From positions 13,640,001 through 13,704,000 of the forward strand of contig NC_045130.1 in NCBI RefSeq assembly GCF_007655135.1: DNA of 64,000 bases. Reading direction: 5' to 3'. The position numbers were made by a program, and so were the translations under genes. Below are positions 60,400-64,000 of the stretch, in pieces. Position 1 is the first letter of the stretch; every line of letters starts with the position of its first letter. Under the pieces are notes generated by a model, which did no database searches, had not been told where the DNA came from, and saw only the letters and a program-made list of their open reading frames with translations. Source of the DNA: Punica granatum (Eukaryota > Streptophyta > Magnoliopsida > Myrtales > Lythraceae).

Positions 60400-60408
60400 T
60401 ATATATAG
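60400..60408 (-). promoter_or_regulatory. TATA box of the DUF688-like gene
   Basis: CTATATATAC on the minus strand, 137 nt upstream of the ATG. Transcription would begin near 60370, giving a leader of about 110 nt with an AAC-rich tract. Confidence 0.6.
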
Positions 60409-61014
60409 GAGAAATCATTCACGACTTGGGATTTGTTATCTTTTAAAATATAATTTGTACTAAGAAATTTTAAAAAAGGAGGAATTTTTTAACCCAAAAA
60501 TGAGTGACCCCATGCAATTGATGACAAAGAGTTGGGGAGAGACAAGGACTGAGGATGGGAGAGGAAATTAATGATGGAGGTGGGAGGAGTGTCAAACCAC
60601 ATTTTTGTATTATCTATGGTTAAACTACAATTCGAATCATAGATAACATAACATATCCTCGTGTCCCGGAGAGTACATAATAAAAAGGTAATTTGCGCAA
60701 TGAACAGACTAAGAACCTTAAAACGGATGGAAGGTCATTTAACAATTGACTAAGGATAGCCGGAATTAGAAGGGATGTAAATGAAAAATCGAATTCGCTA
60801 TTGATATGGAAATCCGCAATCTAGTTGAACAACACTAATAGACAAATTGAAAATGGACATTGCCTATTTCTATTTGAGGAGCGAGGTGAATCCACGCTTG
60901 GAAAAGGTTGTACCAACGTTTGTGGGGTAATGACTTCGGCATGCAAAGACCACATTAAGGTGAAACCAATCTTAATGTGGCACTTGGCTTGGGACCAACA
61001 AAAACACCGACAAT

Positions 61015-61018
<4 letters not shown>

Positions 61019-61050
<32 letters not shown>
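61019..61050. repeat. (AT)n microsatellite
   Basis: Sixteen uninterrupted AT units. Confidence 0.9.
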
Positions 61051-61052
<2 letters not shown>

Positions 61053-61550
61053 CTCTGACTCTTCTGATTGATAATTGACTGCTTCATTTTATCTATAGGT
61101 TAGAGATTGTCGAATAAAATCTCAATAGTAAAACTCTTTCGCGTGATTTTTCTATTTTGTGTCCACGAGTTTCACATTGCAAAGCGCTTCAAGTATCATT
61201 CCTCCTTAAGATTGCGGATGTCGAAGAATGGAAGATAACAAACTTTTACGTGAAATCCCTTTTACTAGAGACGTCAAGAGCGGTTGAAACAAATATGTCT
61301 ATGTAATATACTTTTAACTTCATAATATTCAATAGTTGATATTAACTTAGGGATCTACATGGCTTTCTTCTTTTCTTCTTTGGGTTACAAACAAGGTATT
61401 TAGATGTCCTTTGTTACCCCTTATTTTATGGGTTGTCCCACGACATGCGAAGAAATATAAAGAGAAAAACTACATTGAAAATTGCCTCGATAAAGAGTCG
61501 GTTTAATATAAACTTAAGTTAAAAGATAATTTTAGGGGAGAACACTCTTT

Positions 61551-61848
61551 TACTCGAAATGTGTCACTAACTCATTATATATAATTTATTTTTTAATATT
61601 TTCATAAGTTTTTCTGCATTATTTTATTTCTTCATATAAGTCGTTCTAAGTTTTTTCACAATTTTTTTTTCAAAAATTCCCTCTTTTTTCAGTTTAAAAA
61701 AATCCCTGCTCTACTTGATATATGTGTCGCTAACCCATTAGTCAGTTTAGTTTTCTTGATATTTTCAAAAGCTTCTCTACATTGTTTCACTTCTTTAGAT
61801 AAGTCCTTCTAACTTTTTCACAAATGTTTCTTCCCAAAAGTTCCCCAT
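61551..61848. repeat. Diverged tandem duplication, two copies of about 135 bp
   Basis: 61551-61684 and 61711-61848 share ATGTGTC.CTAAC.CATTA, ATATTTTCA.AAG.TT.TCT, CATTnTTT, TTCTT.A.ATAAGTC.TTCTAA and TTTTTCACAA in order. Non-coding. Confidence 0.65.
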
Positions 61849-64000
61849 AATTTGGTCAAAAGGCCAAAAGAATCTATACATAACATAATACCTTGCTTGA
61901 CAAGTATTGTACTTTTATGGAAGCATGATCTGTATTAACTTAGATGCTCTATAATTCAATTTTTTCGAGTTGATAACTATTTTTTAAGATTATCTCCAAT
62001 TAATTCGGCATCATTTAATTCTCAAGTACCAAATAGAGTTCACATATTTGATTTTATTTGAATTATAAGGAGGAACATTGGTGAATGTCCCCATAGAAAT
62101 AATTAGATATAAGCATATTTGATAAATATAAAATAGTTTTTATTCTAATAAAATTTGTATGGATTCGATAATAATTTTGTCATGAAATTAACCCGTGGCA
62201 ATGCGTGGACGTTTTCCTTTTCTAGTATATACAACAACAGGATAAAATTTCATCATTGGATTCATCTCTAATATCTCCAAAAGCTTCTTCTGAAAAAAAG
62301 AAGAAGATAATTGCAGCTCATTCGTGGGGTATCCATTTGATCATTAGCCAAATTCTAAAAATAAATGTACTCGGTTAATTTCTTGATGTGATTCGAATTT
62401 AATATGGTTCCTGCTGGCATAATATTACATGACAAAGCAAAATCATTATTACATTTTTCTTCCACGGTCGATTTTCCAATTAATTATAGAATTCAATGCA
62501 AAATTGGCCGGCAACTCCATGATAAGTAGTTAGCATTTGCAATTAAATTCATAAGCCATTGGATCGAAACTATTACTTATTTCATGCATCATTATTAATT
62601 CCTTTCCATTATAATATGTACCAACTTCAATAATTTATTTCCTGGAAAAATATAAATGGTTTAAATTGAATATATATATAGAAATAGTGATAATTAATTT
62701 CCTGCGGGCGTGCAACTAGCTAGTATGAAATTAATAACCCAAAAGCGATACTTCGATTGGTGTTTGGTGTAAAATGGCGACCCCCATGAGATCTTTCAAT
62801 TTCAATAATGTACAGAAGATAGAAATATTTCTCTACCAAATTTAAGACCAAGGTTGAATTTGAAAAGATAATTGCCGAAGTTTAATTATAACTATTTCTT
62901 ACATCTGCCCAAGTACGCATCGTGTCAATTTAGATTTCACCCTCAAATTTGTCGCTTTATTTTTCATAAAATATAATACAACCAGAGCTTTAAGAAGGGT
63001 AATTCGCAACTGCAGAGGACATCAAGTTCTACCGTTATCCGGTTGCATAGATAGACTGATAATCAATCTTTTGCCAAGAGCCAACAAGGGGAATTGCAGG
63101 TTGACTAGAGAGAGGGGGAAGTCCAACTGATAAGAATTGAATCGGAAACTTTTTTATGCTAGAGGAGACCGCGTGACGCTACCATTATACCTCATTTTTC
63201 TAATCACCCAGCAATTTCGATGATCTTGTGAAAACGATACATGGTATAGGACATTCCCATAACTGGATTGAGAAATTAGGCCGGCCTGATTACTTTTAGC
63301 CCAATGTGCATTATCTGCCAAGGCCCAAAATCAGCCCTGCAAAATGACATGGATCAGTTGACTAAGCCCAGCACCCAATAGTTGGAAGCAAATTGGGGGT
63401 GTTGTCTTGTCAAAATTTTTTTGTTGAACAACTAGCCAAGAAGATGTCTTCACAGCATATACGAAAATCCCACTATTACTTCGATCTTCTCGGTCTCGAG
63501 TGTTGGTCTAGTATAATAACAAGGCGATCGTTGATATCCGAGCCTGACATTGGATCCTATATTAACTCTATTACAATGTCATCCATCGTTCCTAATAGTT
63601 ATGATAACTCGACGATCTAAATTCTCACGATTTCATGTTTATTTTTTTGGCCATATAAAGCTTGTCTTGTGAGTTATAGTACCTCGACCATCATTTCTTG
63701 TCCTTCTCAGCCCCACTGATGTGAAGTACCCAAATGATAGCCAGTTCCTCGTACTCGAGTCCGGTGTAATTTCATATTGTGTCCGGATTCCGAAAATTTC
63801 ATTCGACTGAGCCTTATTAATGCGTGTCTAATCAAATCATCAATGCCACAAAGACATATACAGCTGGTCTTCACTAGGCAATGGGTAAGAATTACGTACA
63901 TTGTACAAAGTCCCATATATGGCAATTCGAATACTTTGGAGTTTACATCCTGAGAACATCCATAAGTGGCAAACCTTTCACATGCCAAGCAAAGGCACAT

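Larger units (their letters stand above)
60430..64000. other. Intergenic region, no gene seen
   Basis: AT-rich, with a TA microsatellite, a diverged tandem duplication (61.55-61.85 kb) and GGCCCA/AGCCCA motifs near 63.28-63.37 kb that could belong to a promoter. The open frame at the right edge (63707-64000, minus) has no recognisable domain, and I do not call it. Confidence 0.5.

Noticed and set aside
60264..60422. 53-codon upstream extension of the DUF688-like frame
   Set aside because: It begins with GTG and overlaps the TATA box and leader; the first ATG is at 60263.
63707..64000. 97-codon frame at the right edge, minus strand
   Set aside because: Cys/Leu-rich without a recognisable domain, cut by the window end; I cannot support it as a gene.

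Overview
The window is nuclear DNA of a flowering plant, most likely a core eudicot. It shows spliced genes with GT-AG introns, AT-rich intergenic DNA, plant-specific families (SAUR, alkaline/neutral invertase, RMR-type RING protein, alpha-1,4-fucosyltransferase) and plant Copia, LINE, hAT, MITE, SINE and TRIM elements. I cannot name the species from sequence alone; a Myrtales genome is a guess.

Layout. 1-4.4 kb is intergenic. 4.67-7.85 kb (minus) is a complete cytosolic alkaline/neutral invertase, with its leader and a likely leader intron up to about 8.8 kb. 8.8-13.6 kb is gene-free and repeat-rich. 13.6-27.0 kb is a transposon nest: a 5'-truncated, dead LINE carries a MITE and a nearly intact Copia element (identical-length LTRs, 5-bp target duplication, broken ORF). 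It is followed by a hAT-like DNA transposon whose ends are packed with CCGG motifs and whose transposase is frameshifted. A SAUR gene lies at 29.8-30.1 kb (minus), a 15-exon tRNA CCA-adding enzyme at 31.1-36.3 kb (minus), a Lewis-type alpha-1,4-fucosyltransferase at 40.3-42.9 kb (minus), a membrane-anchored PDI of the PDIL5-2 type at 44.4-46.3 kb (plus), and an RMR vacuolar-sorting-receptor-like RING protein at 49.4-51.8 kb (plus). At 53.9-55.4 kb there is a decayed tandem array of a tiny LTR element (TRIM type) with a SINE inserted in it. A single-exon gene of unknown function (GVPFSWE motif) lies at 59.6-60.3 kb (minus). The rest to 64 kb is intergenic.

The genes do not form a pathway. FUT13-like, PDIL5-2-like and RMR proteins all act in the secretory system, while invertase and CCA transferase are housekeeping enzymes. 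Their order is informative: invertase, CCA transferase, fucosyltransferase, PDI and RMR are split among three paralogous segments of Arabidopsis chromosome 1 (from memory), so this window looks like the unfractionated ancestral block. Exon models were assembled by hand from splice signals and reading phase; all five multi-exon genes close in frame (554, 581, 414, 452 and 448 residues).

No wholly new system is evident. The most unusual items are the tandem TRIM array, the Copia copy that is young by its LTRs yet multiply broken inside, and a pair of nested direct duplications in the CCA-FUT13 intergenic region.
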